NCBI GenBank assembly: GCA_030490835.1
Contig: CM059975.1
Location: forward strand, 3,313,579 to 3,377,578
Direction: 5' to 3'
Origin: Annona cherimola
Lineage: Eukaryota > Streptophyta > Magnoliopsida > Magnoliales > Annonaceae
DNA: 64,000 bases
The position numbers were made by a program, and so were the translations under genes. This document shows, in pieces, positions 12,844 through 23,894 of this stretch (the first letter of the stretch is position 1; every line of letters begins with the position of its first letter). Below the pieces are notes generated by a model. The model searched no databases and was not told the DNA's origin. It was given only the letters and a program-made list of their open reading frames with translations.

Positions 12844-14127
12844 TAGGGGTGCAACTTGGGTCGGGTAGGTCCGGGTACGGGTGGAACCTACCCTTACCCG
12901 TTTTGGCAAAACCTCTACCCTACCCTATTTTAAACAGGGTCGGTCCGGAGCCTACCCTGCCCAATTTTCTCAAGAGCGGGTCGGTTCCGGTTCGGTTCCA
13001 AAATCGGTTCCTAAAACACGATTTTTTTTGCAGCTTCAACCTGTGTAAAAAAATTAATATTTATCATTACATCATTCTATTACATTGATTTATACATTTG
13101 TAAATAGTGGCTCATATACAATGATACTAAATAAATAAAAAAGTTTTCATGATAATCTAAATGATGCTATATATAATACATAGAGTGGATTTTTGTCAAT
13201 TATCTTGATGTTAAAATGGAAGGGTTCCAGAGAAAAGGGGTTTTATAAAAGTATCCCATTAGTTGAATAAGCTTTAAGCTTAAATGCCAAGTAAATCAAA
13301 TATAATGGTTGAATAAGCTCATTCGTTGCAAAGTGTAAATGTTTGTGTAATCAGTAATATAAAGGCCTAAACCTTTAACCATTAGAAAAAATATATGCAT
13401 TGTCACAATTTCCTTTTCAATCATACATCTCATTACCGGTACATTCACTAAAAGAAAAGAATCGTCCAAGAAACAAGCCTCGAAAATCAGCTAGCAAGTG
13501 GACCACCTAGCAGGTTAACTAGAGGGGCTATCAGATCCTGTTCTCCTCTTTTTCTTAAAAAAATACATGAATGGGTTGAGCCTGAGAGATGAGACGAACA
13601 GAGAGAGAGAGAGAGAGATGAGGGGAGCTCTGCCGGATTGCCGCGACCACGAACCGTGAAGGGCATCTGTGCCAGCGGGGAGGGAGAGAGAGAGAGAGGG
13701 AGAGGGAGAGAGGGAGATAGGGCTGTTACCGGATCTCCGCGACCTTCTGCCGCTCGCCACAGATGCCGCGTTGCCGATCTTCTGCTGCCCACCGCTGCTG
13801 AGGAGAAAAAGGATGGCTGCCGCCCGCCGCTGCCGAGGAGAAACACGATCGGGATGTCGAATGGGGAAGAATCAGGGGTTTACCGATTTAGGGATTTAGG
13901 TTAGAACCGTTAGGTATTATAAATATATATAATATATAATATATAATATTAAATCCGGGTCGGTTCCGGGTACCCAGAACCGGAACCGACCCCTACCCGA
14001 AATTGACCGGGTATTTTACCCGAGGAACCGAACCGACCCTACGGGTAGGTTCTATGGAACCGAACCTACCCGATTTAGGGTACCCAGCGGGTCGACCCGC
14101 GGGTACCCGACCCAAGTTGCACCCCTA
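12844..14127. mobile_element. Non-autonomous hAT element 2 (nested in the LINE)
   Basis: Same family as the element at 7654 but in opposite orientation. It has TAGGGGTGCAACTTGGG ends and perfect 8-bp target duplications CGTGTGGG at 12836-12843 and 14128-14135. The subterminal CGGTTCGGTTCC and GGGTACCC arrays match the other copy. Its GC-rich cargo (about 13590-13910) differs from that of element 1 and contains a GA-rich microsatellite, so frames there are not credible genes. Length 1284 bp, no transposase. Confidence 0.93.
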
Positions 14128-14236
14128 CGTGTGGGGATGCGGTTGGTAGAGGTGGCCCAACCTGTTTGCCATCCCACATTGGGTTTCCGTCCTTACCAAA
14201 AACTTGGGCTGGGTAACATGCTGCATTATTCGTGTT

Positions 14237-15244
14237 CTACCCATCCATACTGGCCGTGGGGGAAAATCCCATTTGTTGTGGACAGTTTGGGGTCTCAGCT
14301 AGAGCTGGTTCATTAACCAGAGCAGAAGAGGTTGGGGAGTAGCACTGAATGGGGTACACAGAGGAGGGAGGCGGCTTGGGTGTCTGGGAGTGCAATGGGG
14401 ATGTGATTGGTTTAGAATGTTGATGAAGGGCTGACATTTCGGACGTGCGTTCATGGTATGCTATCCCCGTATCTCCATAAAGTCTTGGAGTTCGTAACTT
14501 TTCAATAGCCTTCCCGGGTGTTTGATGCAGCTGATGGAACCCCGCTCGCAAGTGGCTGCCATAAGGGAGATCCTCTTCCTTGAGTGTAGCATACAATGCT
14601 GGGCTGTGTCGACACTCCTTGAACGCATGCCCTATCCTTCCACACGCAAAACAGAAAATTGGCAATTTTTCATATTGAAACGGTAGCCATTGTCTCTCCA
14701 AATTGTCCACTTGGATGAATATCCCCCTTCGGAGAGGTTGTGTTAGATCCACTATGACAAGTATCCTTATGAGATGATCCGTTTTTTCCACTTGCAAGCA
14801 CCGCTCAAAGGACGACCCTACTGCTGTTCCCAGAGACATTTTGTCGAGCAGGTAGGGTGCGTTCTTCAGCTGGATCCAGAGGGGTGACCGAGCCATTGTC
14901 ACTACCCCCAGCGACGTGGCCTGGAGCAATTCCTGGACAACCACTAACTGCCGATCAAAAATCCATGGTCGGCCCTTGATGACAGTATGGCGATCTTCCT
15001 CCGTTTCAAAATGCAGCAAGAAGAGGTTATCTTCCACCTGGGCAATCGATACTCGAGCTGTCGTTGGCCACACCTTTCGCATTGTGGCTTTAAAGGCCTC
15101 CCTATTGTAGGATTTGGTCGTCCAGAGGGAGCAGAGGGCCGTCGGTTTTTCTCCCGGTTCGATTTTCCGGCATGTCTTCTCGCTGTCGAGCTTCAGCATT
15201 TGGATCTCCTCTCCTAACAGATCAGCCATGGCGTGGCTCTGCAA
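14237..15244 (-). pseudogene. LINE ORF1: DUF4283-like nucleic-acid-binding protein with CCHC zinc knuckle
   Basis: Reads 335 codons from MQSHAMADLLGEE. The first ~180 residues contain the DUF4283-type block (RKVWPTTARVSIAQVEDNLF, EDRHTVIKGRPWIFDRQLVV, SPLWIQLKNAP). The CCHC knuckle CFACGRIGHAFKEC follows, then a Pro/Ser-rich tail ending at TAG in 14237-14239. ORF1 proteins bind the element RNA in a ribonucleoprotein particle. About 590 bases of LINE DNA (without hAT 2) lie between this stop and ORF2, so the stop may be premature relative to the original frame. The element as a whole is dead because of ORF2. Confidence 0.85.
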
Positions 15245-15398
15245 CCGTACTCCCCCCTGCTCGAGGTGCCGTCCTTGCCTCTTCGATCGTTCCCGTGGTT
15301 ACATCGACCACCCGGATCCCGATCAGATGATGGCCGCGGGGATAGGCACCATCGCCAGACAAAGAGGAGTTTTCATCGTAGCATTCGGTTCATGACTT

Positions 15399-16061
15399 GA
15401 TTCTCACCAAACATTCCACGATTGGTTTTGGCGGGCATAGAAAAGATTGAAATTCTGCCCCGCCAAATTAAAAACAAGCTTAGCTTGTAAATTGTAATCA
15501 TTTTCAGGTTGAGTTTTAATGAGGCATTGAATCGGTATCGAAATTCTAATTGTGATGAGGTGGTACTACATTTTCTTTTCGAAAAAATGAAAGGGAGGGG
15601 AAATAAAAAGAAAATAGAATAAACGTAGAGCAACTAAAGTAAAATAAACGAGAAAAAATGATGCTGTAAGCGTCTTGGCCGAAAAATAAAATTTCTGTCT
15701 AGATACATACAGCAAACGTCACCGCGCAGAGGTTGTTAGGATTAAAGATCCTGTTTATCGATGAACTATTGAAGGTGGTTGAAGCGAAAGGCCACGTCAA
15801 TGACAAACTTCAGCTGCCATTCAGCGCAAAAGGAGAGACGGATAACTAACCACCTATTTCAATTTTCAATTCCCTCCGGACAACAAACCGGGAGAATCCC
15901 ACACGCCAGCTTTCTTGCTATTCCTACAACAACCACGTTGGGACTTGGGATGGTCATCCACCTTTTGCCGCACTTTGCGCTCTTCTTCACTCATGCAGCC
16001 TAGTTGACGTTCTTCTGCTTGCCAAGTTGCCCCCCTCAAAGATACCGTCGCGTTATCGACG
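15399..16061. other. Intergenic DNA between the LINE and a foldback element
   Basis: Sequence of mixed composition. A 74-codon open frame at 15779-16003 has no recognisable domain and no supporting signals. Nothing else could be identified. Confidence 0.5.
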
Positions 16062-16475
16062 ACGACTGATCATTTACGACCGGTCGGAAATCCGGTGATT
16101 TCCGACCGGTCAAAAAATATATATATTTTTTATTTTTTTTGAAAAATAATTTTATAAACATGTTAATCTAGTTATATTTAATCCATAAACCAAATTTTAC
16201 CATTTTTGGATATGTATATATATTTATTTTGAATTTTTAAATACAGGGGTATTTAAGTCATTTTAAATATTCTTAAAATGACTTAAATACCCCTGTATTT
16301 AAAAATCCAAAATAAATATATAAACATATCCAAAAATGGTAAAATTTGGTTTATAGATTAAATATAACTAGATTAACATGTTTATAAAATTATTTTTCAA
16401 AAAAAATAAAAAAAATATATTTTTTGACCGGTCGGAAATCACCGGATTTCCGACCGGTCGTAGAAGATCAGGCCT
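16062..16475. mobile_element. Foldback element, tip type III (GACCGGTCGGAAATC hairpins)
   Basis: Nearly perfect inverted repeat over its whole 414 bp, flanked by CGTTATCGACG at 16051-16061 and 16476-16486 (11-bp target duplication). Each end is itself a hairpin: GACCGGTCGGAAATC, a CGGT loop, then GATTTCCGACCGGTC. Inside lies the common core (GTTAATCTAGTTATATTTAA, TTTTACCATTTTTGGATA, and the ATACAGGGGTATTTAAGTCATT arm paired with its inverse). No coding capacity. Long TIRs with a 9-11-bp duplication suggest a Mutator-like origin. Confidence 0.85.
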
Positions 16476-16564
16476 CGTTATCGACGCGGTTAAGTACAAA
16501 AACGAGCCGGCGCTCTGTTGGGTCGGAGAATAGTTTGTTGTCTCTATCTACATGACGATACGCC

Positions 16565-17915
16565 AGGGGTGCAACTTGGTACCGAGTCGGTCCGAACCCG
16601 ACCCGACCCAGTATCAAAATCAACAAAATGGGTTTTATTTTTAAGATTTTTTCAGAATAGACCCGGTTTCAACCCGACCCGTAGAAACCCGAAATCAAAA
16701 CCGGGTTCGCACCAACCCGGTACCAAAACCCGACCCGGTCAGAACCCGGTGTAGTTTATATAAAATTTTCATCAATTATACATGTTTTTTTGTAATATTA
16801 ATATATATATATATATATACATGTTTTAGGCATTACTAACTCTAATACAGACAAATCACCTCTTTCTTCATTACCAAAGCATGCTTGAGGTAACTTAATT
16901 TCTAGGATGATTTTTTATAATTATTATCTTCTTATTGTTAACAGTTGCATGTATTTTTTCGTCTCGGTTGATGCATATTATTTTCAAATATGTAAATCGA
17001 GGAGGAAGAACTTGACATTAGAAATGTAGATAAAAATCAAGGGAGAAATTACTTGGAAGTCTTCGAATAGTTTTTTAGTTTTTTTGGAAACTTTGGAGAC
17101 ATGAACTCATTTGAAATTTGAAATTGTTTAAAAGTAGATATAAACTTATTTAAACTTGAGATTTGTTTATATTGTCATTTTAAATTTGGATTGCACTTAA
17201 ATTAGATTGGAATGTTGAACCATTATGCTTAATGTATTTAGATTTAGTTACTTTGAATAATTGTTATGTTGATTATGTTTGAATTTGAGTCGACATGATA
17301 AATCTATTTCATATTATGCTTTCTATTAGTATGAGAAATCTATTAGTTTGAATTTCAGATTGTAGTATAAATTTGATTCATATTTTAAGTTTATTGGTAT
17401 GACAAGTGATCAATTTTTACTTTAGCAATTTGTATGATAAATATTCAGTTTGAATTCAATTTCAGCAATTTGTACGATAATGTTTAGTTTCAACTACAAA
17501 GTTGGTATGATATGTTCATTTTCTATTTGGTATACTTGAGTCATTTCCATTAGCTATTAAATAAAAATGACCAACTAGTCATAAAACTAACTCATTTGTC
17601 ATTTATTTGTGTTTATAGGGTGCTGAAAAATTGCTTGCAGAGTTCATTCAAAGAATATTGCAGAATTCAGCATGATGTTGCATAATTCTTTGAAAGTATC
17701 TTGTAGAATTCAGCGTGAGGCTTGACTTTATAAACACATGTATGTATATTTTAATAATTTTCTTTTAGATTACAACTGAATTTGAAAAAAAATAGTTTAT
17801 TGGTAACCCGAAACTAAACCAAAACCAATGCGAACCCGACCCGAACCCGAATTACATTCTTATGGTTTGGGTTTGGGTTCACTCAAACCCGGTATGACCC
17901 AACCCGAAATGAATT
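16565..17915. mobile_element. hAT-like element 3, right end not found
   Basis: The left end CAGGGGTGCAACTTGGTACC followed by repeated AACCCGACCCG motifs is typical of the hAT elements here. A second cluster of inverted ACCCGACCCGAACCCG motifs at about 17800-17910 marks the other subterminal region, but no terminal CACCCCTA follows, so the right boundary is approximate. The interior is AT-rich without a transposase. Confidence 0.6.
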
Positions 17916-18105
17916 ATAAGAATTGAGAATGGGTTACAAAGTAGATTTTCAATTAAGCAAATCTCAATTTATCTGGAATCAGATTCATCCTTTCTGTCAT
18001 CGACTCCAATTTTAATAAAAATTTATTACTTCATAATAATAATATTATTATTATTTACAAAGGGATGGCAATATCATCCCGCTGTAGCGGTTCGCTGTTG
18101 CGAGG

Positions 18106-18645
18106 TAGGGGTGGGAATCGGGGCGGGTCGGGGTGTGGCCAACACTGACCCTCTTTTTCAAAAATCTTGTTTGATCCTTATTTTTTACCGAATCGGGACA
18201 AGGACGGTTCGACCCTTACTTTTTTCTATTAGGTTTCGGGACAAAATTCGGGTATATCGGGTCAACGGGTCGGGTAAAAACTGCAGGTCAAGTAAGAAGT
18301 TTTTAAAAATTTATAAAACTATCAAGTATAAAGACAAATTTATATTAAATTTAACTACTATATGTTTGAATCTATTACTAATCAGTTAAAGTAAAATATA
18401 AATAATTAAATAAAATATGAATATTAGCATTGAATGAGGTTTTTCTTTTTAATGTAAAATATAATAAAACGGGTCAACAGGTAGGTCCGCCCCGCCCTGA
18501 CCCGCCATCCTTTAAAAAACTAAAATCTGACCCGACCCAACTCGACTTTCTTTAAGAACATAAAAAACGACCCACCCCACCCCTGGTATTAAATAGGATC
18601 CGGATGGGGTGGGTCACGGGTCGACCCGTCCCAATTCACACCCCA
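18106..18645. mobile_element. hAT-like element 4
   Basis: Left end TAGGGGTGGGAATCGGGGCG; right end complement TGGGGTGTGAATTGGGACGG. GGGTCGGG-type motifs cluster near both ends. TTGCGAGG precedes the left end and ATGCGAGG occurs at 18650-18657, five bases past the right terminus, possibly a displaced 8-bp target duplication. No transposase is present. Confidence 0.6.
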
Positions 18646-19339
18646 GTAAATGCGAGGGCACTGGGCGGTGCCATTGGTCGTCTCCAGCCTCGAACGAATC
18701 ACCCCATGGGGGTAGGGACAAAAAGGGTGAGTAGTGGTCAGGGCTGGCCCGGTTAGAAAAAAAAAAAAACAGTTGCTACCCCCGCCTGCAGCGTACAGAC
18801 CGTGCATGATGCGAATATGCAAACAATTAGGCCATCCTGTGATCATTTCAGTCCATCCACAATGAACTCGAGGTGAAGGAGCAATGGAGAAATTTCCGTT
18901 CACGTGGGCGCCTTATATCAAGGGTTCGAATCTCATCCAAATCTAACACAGGCCGCCGGTCACGCTCTTGCTGTGAACGCAGTAAACTCCCCCATTTGTC
19001 ATTCCCACGCTACCCACGTGTCAACCCAAGCTCTCGCTTTTCTCGGAGCTTCCGTCCGTCTCAGGAGAGTTAGCTGGACAGTTGCCGTGGTAATTTGGTC
19101 TTTTAACCGCAATCGGAGGGCGCAGACCCACCTGGATTCAACGGCCATTATCAAGCAGCAGCAGCAGCAACCGCCGCCGCCGCCGCTTCCATCTCGTTTT
19201 CTACTCCCGGTCAGAGGCGCTAGTAGACAGCAAGACGACCGTCTGGTGGAACCCGTCCCTTTCCTTCTTTTCTCCTCCTTTCTGCTTCTGCACGTGGTCG
19301 GAGGACGCTGTGGGGAGAAGATCGAAGGGAATAGTGAGA
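18646..19339 (+). promoter_or_regulatory. Upstream region and 5' leader of the TOM1/TOM3-like gene
   Basis: Bases 18850-19339 become GC-rich. They include CACGTG near 18900 and CCACGTG near 19013 (G-box cores), and a CAGCAGCAGCAGCAACCGCCGCC tract near 19157, typical of a transcribed plant leader. No convincing TATA box was seen. The start of transcription cannot be fixed from sequence. Confidence 0.4.
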
Positions 19340-22300
19340 ATGCCGGAGAGCATCTTGCCAATCGGACTCTCCTCAGTCTCCGACTGGTGGAATGAGATCA
19401 ACGAGTCGAGTCGGTGGCAGGACGGCATCTTCTTCTTCCTCTGCGCCGCCTACGCTCTTGTCTCCTCTGTCGCTCTGGTACTCGCTCTCTCTCTGCCCAA
19501 ACCGGCGTCTTTAAAATAGCGATTTTTCAATTTTCGCGGTTTCATTGGGTCCGTTTCGAAAGTCTATTTAGCTTGTTTGGGTGAACGAGCTGCTGTTCAA
19601 TCGAGTGTCCTCGAGCATTTTCCGGCAATGGCGGAATGGATTGAAAATAGTCAAATACACCTCCGTGAGAACTTCCAGCTGCTGAAAGAGGCAATGCTTT
19701 GGCGGAGTCATGTGCGATTTGTTTATTGAGCTGGAGATTTCCTTGGGGACTGGATGGTTCTGGTTTCTAATTCTTTCATTCTGTGATTAGGTGACGTGAT
19801 TTGGTAAAAGTCTATTGGAAAAAAAGGACTGCTTTGTGTCTAGAGGCGATGTTGGCACTGAAGTTGAGGCTGCTGGCTGTTCGACTGTTGTGTGCCAATC
19901 GACAGTTAGAAACCCAACACATGCCTCCACTACACGCGCGCACACACACTCAAGAGGGGGTAAAAAAGAGAGAGAGAGAGAGGGAGGGAGAGTAAAAAGT
20001 TGGTGGGTGGATGCTGATGATTTGTTGATTAGGCAGGCCTTTTTGTTCTTTCGGTTATTCACAGGTAAAATGCTGCCGATTCCAACTATTTTATCGTGAA
20101 AATGATATCTCGCTTTAATATCTGGTGCAGATTCAGCTAATCAGAATTCAATTGCGGGTACCTGAATATGGTTGGACGACGCAGAAGGTTTTCCATCTCA
20201 TGAACTTCATTGTGAATGGAGGTAATTTGGAACTTCTATATTTGATTTTTTGTGGTTTCACCCTCTTTATCACTCATTAACAGTGCAACCTCCTTACAGT
20301 TCGCGCCATTGTGTTTGGATTTCATAAGCAACTATTCTTTTTGAAGCCCAAGGTAAATTTTAGTTTGGTTAATGGAAGCGATAATGATGATTATGAGCTA
20401 GGCTACGTTTGGCTGCAAAAAGACATTTCTATTTCCAACTATGTTGACCCACAATTTGCCTTTTTCAATTTGTATATAACCAAGAGACTTGAAGTAATAT
20501 TCTGAACAAGCACATCTGCTTTGTCGTTGTTATTGTAAGTGAAGATTGTCGTGTCCAGTTTATATAGAGAATTTTTCCTGTTATGTCCATTCACTGGATT
20601 GGATCATGGAATTGCAGTTGCTTTAGTTAAAATGCTTGATAATAAAATGCTCAGCTTATCATGGAAGTTCCCTTGTTGTTCAACCAGGTATTTACTTTGG
20701 TGTTATTGGACCTTCCCGGACTCTTATTTTTCTCCACATACACCCTCCTAGTACTGTTTTGGGCAGAGATCTATCATCAGGCAAGTAGGATTCTCCTTCC
20801 ACTTGCTCTCTTTCATCAGAGACTGATGGCTATGCCAATCACACAAGATATAACTGCATTCAATCTGTTGTTCCTGAATTCTTTGCTCATGGTTTATGCC
20901 AGGCAAGAAGTCTGCCAACCGATAAGCTCAGGCTTATATACATGTCAGTCAATTGTGGAATATATGTTATTCAGGTATTCCTTCCTTAATTTGGTCTTTC
21001 TTTCTTTTGAAGCTTCAGCTGTAAAAACCCAAACCTTTGTCAGCCAATAATTTTTCTGACTCTGGAACTTCACTGATAGCAGCTGAATCTGTTTGGAAAA
21101 AATCCCTTTTAGAATAAAATCATGTAGCAGCCACTTTTTCTAAAAATTTGAGAATGCCTTAGGGTGCGTTTTTTTATCATAAAAGTTTTCAAACTAAACT
21201 TTTCAATTTAAAACTTTTCAATTTCCATAATTATTTTATTTTTAATTATTTATTCACATTTCTTACACAACTATCCTACTTTTCAATCATTTTCACACAA
21301 CTACCCATACAATTAACTTCTCTATTTTAACTTTATTCTTTTTATTCCTTATCATTATCCCTATTATATCAAATCATTTTCTCCCAATTTAAAAACTTTT
21401 CATTAAAAACTTTTGTCACTTCCCAAATACACCCTTAATATGACTAATTAGGCAATATGTGAAACATGTTCCACCGCCCATTCTATGATTGTTTGCATTC
21501 TAATTGCAGCATAATTTAAATACATATGCAGATTGACCTGCTATTATCAAATGATTACCAATGCAAAATTCTAACCTCGCTGCTGCTGCTTTCATAATTG
21601 CTGATCATTCCATTACTATGACTAATTAGGCAGTATGTAAAACATGTTCCACAATCCATTTTGTTTGCATTCTACAGTGCATTTAAATACATCTGCAGAT
21701 CGACCTGCTATTATCTACTCTCATGAGAGGGCTGTTATAGTGTACCACATAGGTTCAATCTAAAGCAACAAGTTCATAACAAAGGTTCAACTTTTACTGT
21801 CTAGTTCAATGACATTGGAGAATTTCTGTGGTCTTGATCTGTTTTTTGTTTTTCACCAGGTGAGCTCCATGAATTTTACATTTTGTTGAGCTGGCTGTTA
21901 ACAACCGTTCAGTCATGTTGCTTGAGTTGAATAATTACTGAATACACTTATTTGATTGGAAACAAATAAAGGACTAACAGAATTATAATAAAGGAAGCAT
22001 TGTAACTCAAGTAAATGTACTAATTTTTCACTCAAAGAAAATGAAGTGGGGCAGTTTAAGTATTGAGGGTGTACTGATAGTCTGCAATTTCCTTTGTAAA
22101 TGCTTATTTGCTGCTCCTGGCATCAGGTTTGTATTTGGATATACCAGTGGATAAATGACAGCAGCATTGTGGATTCAATTGGAAATGTATTTATTGCAGG
22201 TTAGACTTCTGATTTTCATTTTGTTAATCTTATTTCATATTGTAATACATGCACATTTCTTCCCATTAATTCAGCCATTTCTGATTTTTTTCCCCCTCTT

Positions 22301-23894
22301 TCAGTTGTATCATTTGTGGCAGCAGTTGGTTTCCTTCTATATGGTGGAAGGTGATTTTTCTGGGTCTTTAGTGTCCAGAACTCCTTTAGTTACCTATGCA
22401 CTTTCGTCTGATTAGACTGTTGCTCTGTGTCGCAGATTGTTTTTCATGCTAAGGCGCTTCCCTATTGAGTCAAAAGGACGGAGAAAGAAACTTCATGAGG
22501 TGCATGGCCTTATCTTTTAGTTGCCTGTTCATTTTACTGAATGTTTCAAGCAAGAGCTGCTCTCAAGTGATTGCTTCTGTTTTTTTTTTTTTTTTTTACT
22601 TAAAAATGTGTTCTGCATCACTTATAGAATTCGATGTTCTGTCAATGCTTGAGATATCTGATTCGTAGAGATAGACTCCAAACGGTGATATTCTGAAGAA
22701 ATTTGTGTTGCTAGATTTTGGTCTTTGCCCCTTAGAATTAGGGCTAAAATGGCTTGTGAATTTTTCCACTCATCATTTCTGATATATGAATGTTTTTGCA
22801 GGTTGGATCCGTTACAGCTATATGCTTCACTTGTTTCCTGATAAGATGCATTGTGGTAAGTGCCATGAACCAGGAGATTAGGAGTTTGTTCACTTAATAC
22901 TAGAATCAGAAAAAACTTTTATAGGATGAATGGGTAAGAATGCTTGTCATTATCCTTCTTTCAAGGACATTACTCAATGGGATGTTTCTTGATTGGTTCT
23001 TAGGAATATGACTTGACATTCACGGTTTGTTTGACATTGGTAAAAGGGGAAATTTTTATTTTTTGCCAACGTTTTGATATAATTGGACATTTTGACTACC
23101 TACTACGTACTTTTTCTATCATCACCTATATATTCTAATTATTTTTTCATATCTTTTCATATAACTACCTTATCTATTTCAGTTTTATTTTTGTACTCCT
23201 AAGTATTATCCTTATTATCTCATAATACACTCACTTTTTAAAAATTTCTCTTAGTTTTTTTTTCCTCTTACCTTACAGACCCTTAATTTTATCATTTTCA
23301 ACTTCATTCTTTCATATAGGCAAAGCAGTCAATTAACTAGTTATTCATGATGAAAAGATCATAAGACAGGATAAGAAGCACCCAGAATCTGCAATTCTGT
23401 AGATGATCTGGTTGGTCTGCTCAGATTTTCCATTATTCAGTGGTTTGGGGATGACCCGTAAACAACATTTCGCATTTATTACCTTTTTTTTTTATGACAC
23501 ATCTATTACTTCAATGGAACAACCATTCACCTGTAATTTAGTGTTTTTGACTTAGATATCACTTGATGGTATAACAAATGTGTCAAGGATTAGACCTCAT
23601 TGGATTATCTGATCAAGTTCTCAAATTGCAGGTTGGCATTTCAGCATTTGATGTTGCTGATGCTTCTCTTGAAGTTATGGACCATCCAATTCTAAACCTA
23701 ATTTATTACATGGTAATTACACAGTCCATCCATTTGTCAAAACCATATGTCATTAGCCTGATCAAGTTTTGTTTTTTCTTTGAAATTATGGGCAAAATCA
23801 GCTAGTTGAGATCCTACCTTCAGCGCTTGTGCTTTACATCCTGCGGAAGCTTCCCCCAAAGAGAGTATCTGCCCAGTACCATCCAATCCGGTAG
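19340..23894 (+). CDS. TOM1-like: TOM1/TOM3-like seven-pass membrane protein, complete 11-exon gene
   Basis: Multi-pass tonoplast protein of the THH1/TOM1/TOM3 family, known in Arabidopsis as a host factor that tethers tobamovirus replication complexes to the vacuolar membrane; its normal plant role is unclear. Exons: 19340-19477, 20131-20221, 20300-20352, 20688-20780, 20903-20974, 22127-22199, 22305-22350, 22436-22499, 22802-22855, 23632-23712, 23802-23894. They join in frame to 285 residues, close to the ~290 usual for the family. Recognisable blocks are [97 protein letters not shown] and [17 protein letters not shown] at the C-terminus. Exon 4 ends at CAG before GCAAGT, so intron 4 is GC-AG. 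Intron 5 holds a Tourist-like MITE, intron 9 a decayed one. Confidence 0.93.
21162..21434 (-). repeat. Tourist-like MITE in TOM1-like intron 5
   Basis: Ends GGGTGCGTTTTTTT and CCCAAATACACCC, with TTA on both sides (21159-21161 and 21435-21437), the 3-bp duplication of PIF/Harbinger-type MITEs. The interior is the complement of the family consensus. Confidence 0.85.
21438..21720. repeat. Direct duplication of ~110 bp in TOM1-like intron 5
   Basis: ATGACTAATTAGGCAATATG, ACATGTTCCAC, TTGTTTGCATTCTA and GACCTGCTATTATC occur in order at about 21438-21548 and again at 21618-21716. The copies differ by small indels. The MITE at 21162 abuts the first copy only. Confidence 0.7.
23021..23282 (-). repeat. 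Decayed Tourist-like MITE in TOM1-like intron 9
   Basis: Starts GGTTTGTTTGACATTGG, ends CTTACAGACCC before TTA, and keeps interior family motifs such as TATTATCCTTATTATCTCATAA. Strongly diverged. Confidence 0.5.

Larger units (their letters stand above)
6690..15383 (-). mobile_element. Full-length L1-type LINE retrotransposon with two nested hAT insertions
   Basis: Non-LTR retrotransposon read on the minus strand, moving by target-primed reverse transcription. A 15-bp direct repeat, TTCGGTTCATGACTT, borders it at 6675-6689 and 15384-15398, and the 3' end next to 6690 is a poly-A run (poly-T on +). Removing the hAT insertions at 7654-9111 and 12844-14127 leaves about 5.95 kb, normal for a plant L1. 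Order from 5' to 3': leader, ORF1 (DUF4283-like plus CCHC knuckle), ORF2 (endonuclease, reverse transcriptase, zinc-binding, RNase H), short 3' UTR. ORF2 carries two TGA stops, so the element is inactive. The long open frames and intact target duplication point to a fairly recent insertion. Confidence 0.93.

Noticed and set aside
13487..13904. Several open frames of 75-120 codons inside hAT element 2
   Set aside because: They read through a GA microsatellite and are low-complexity on both strands.
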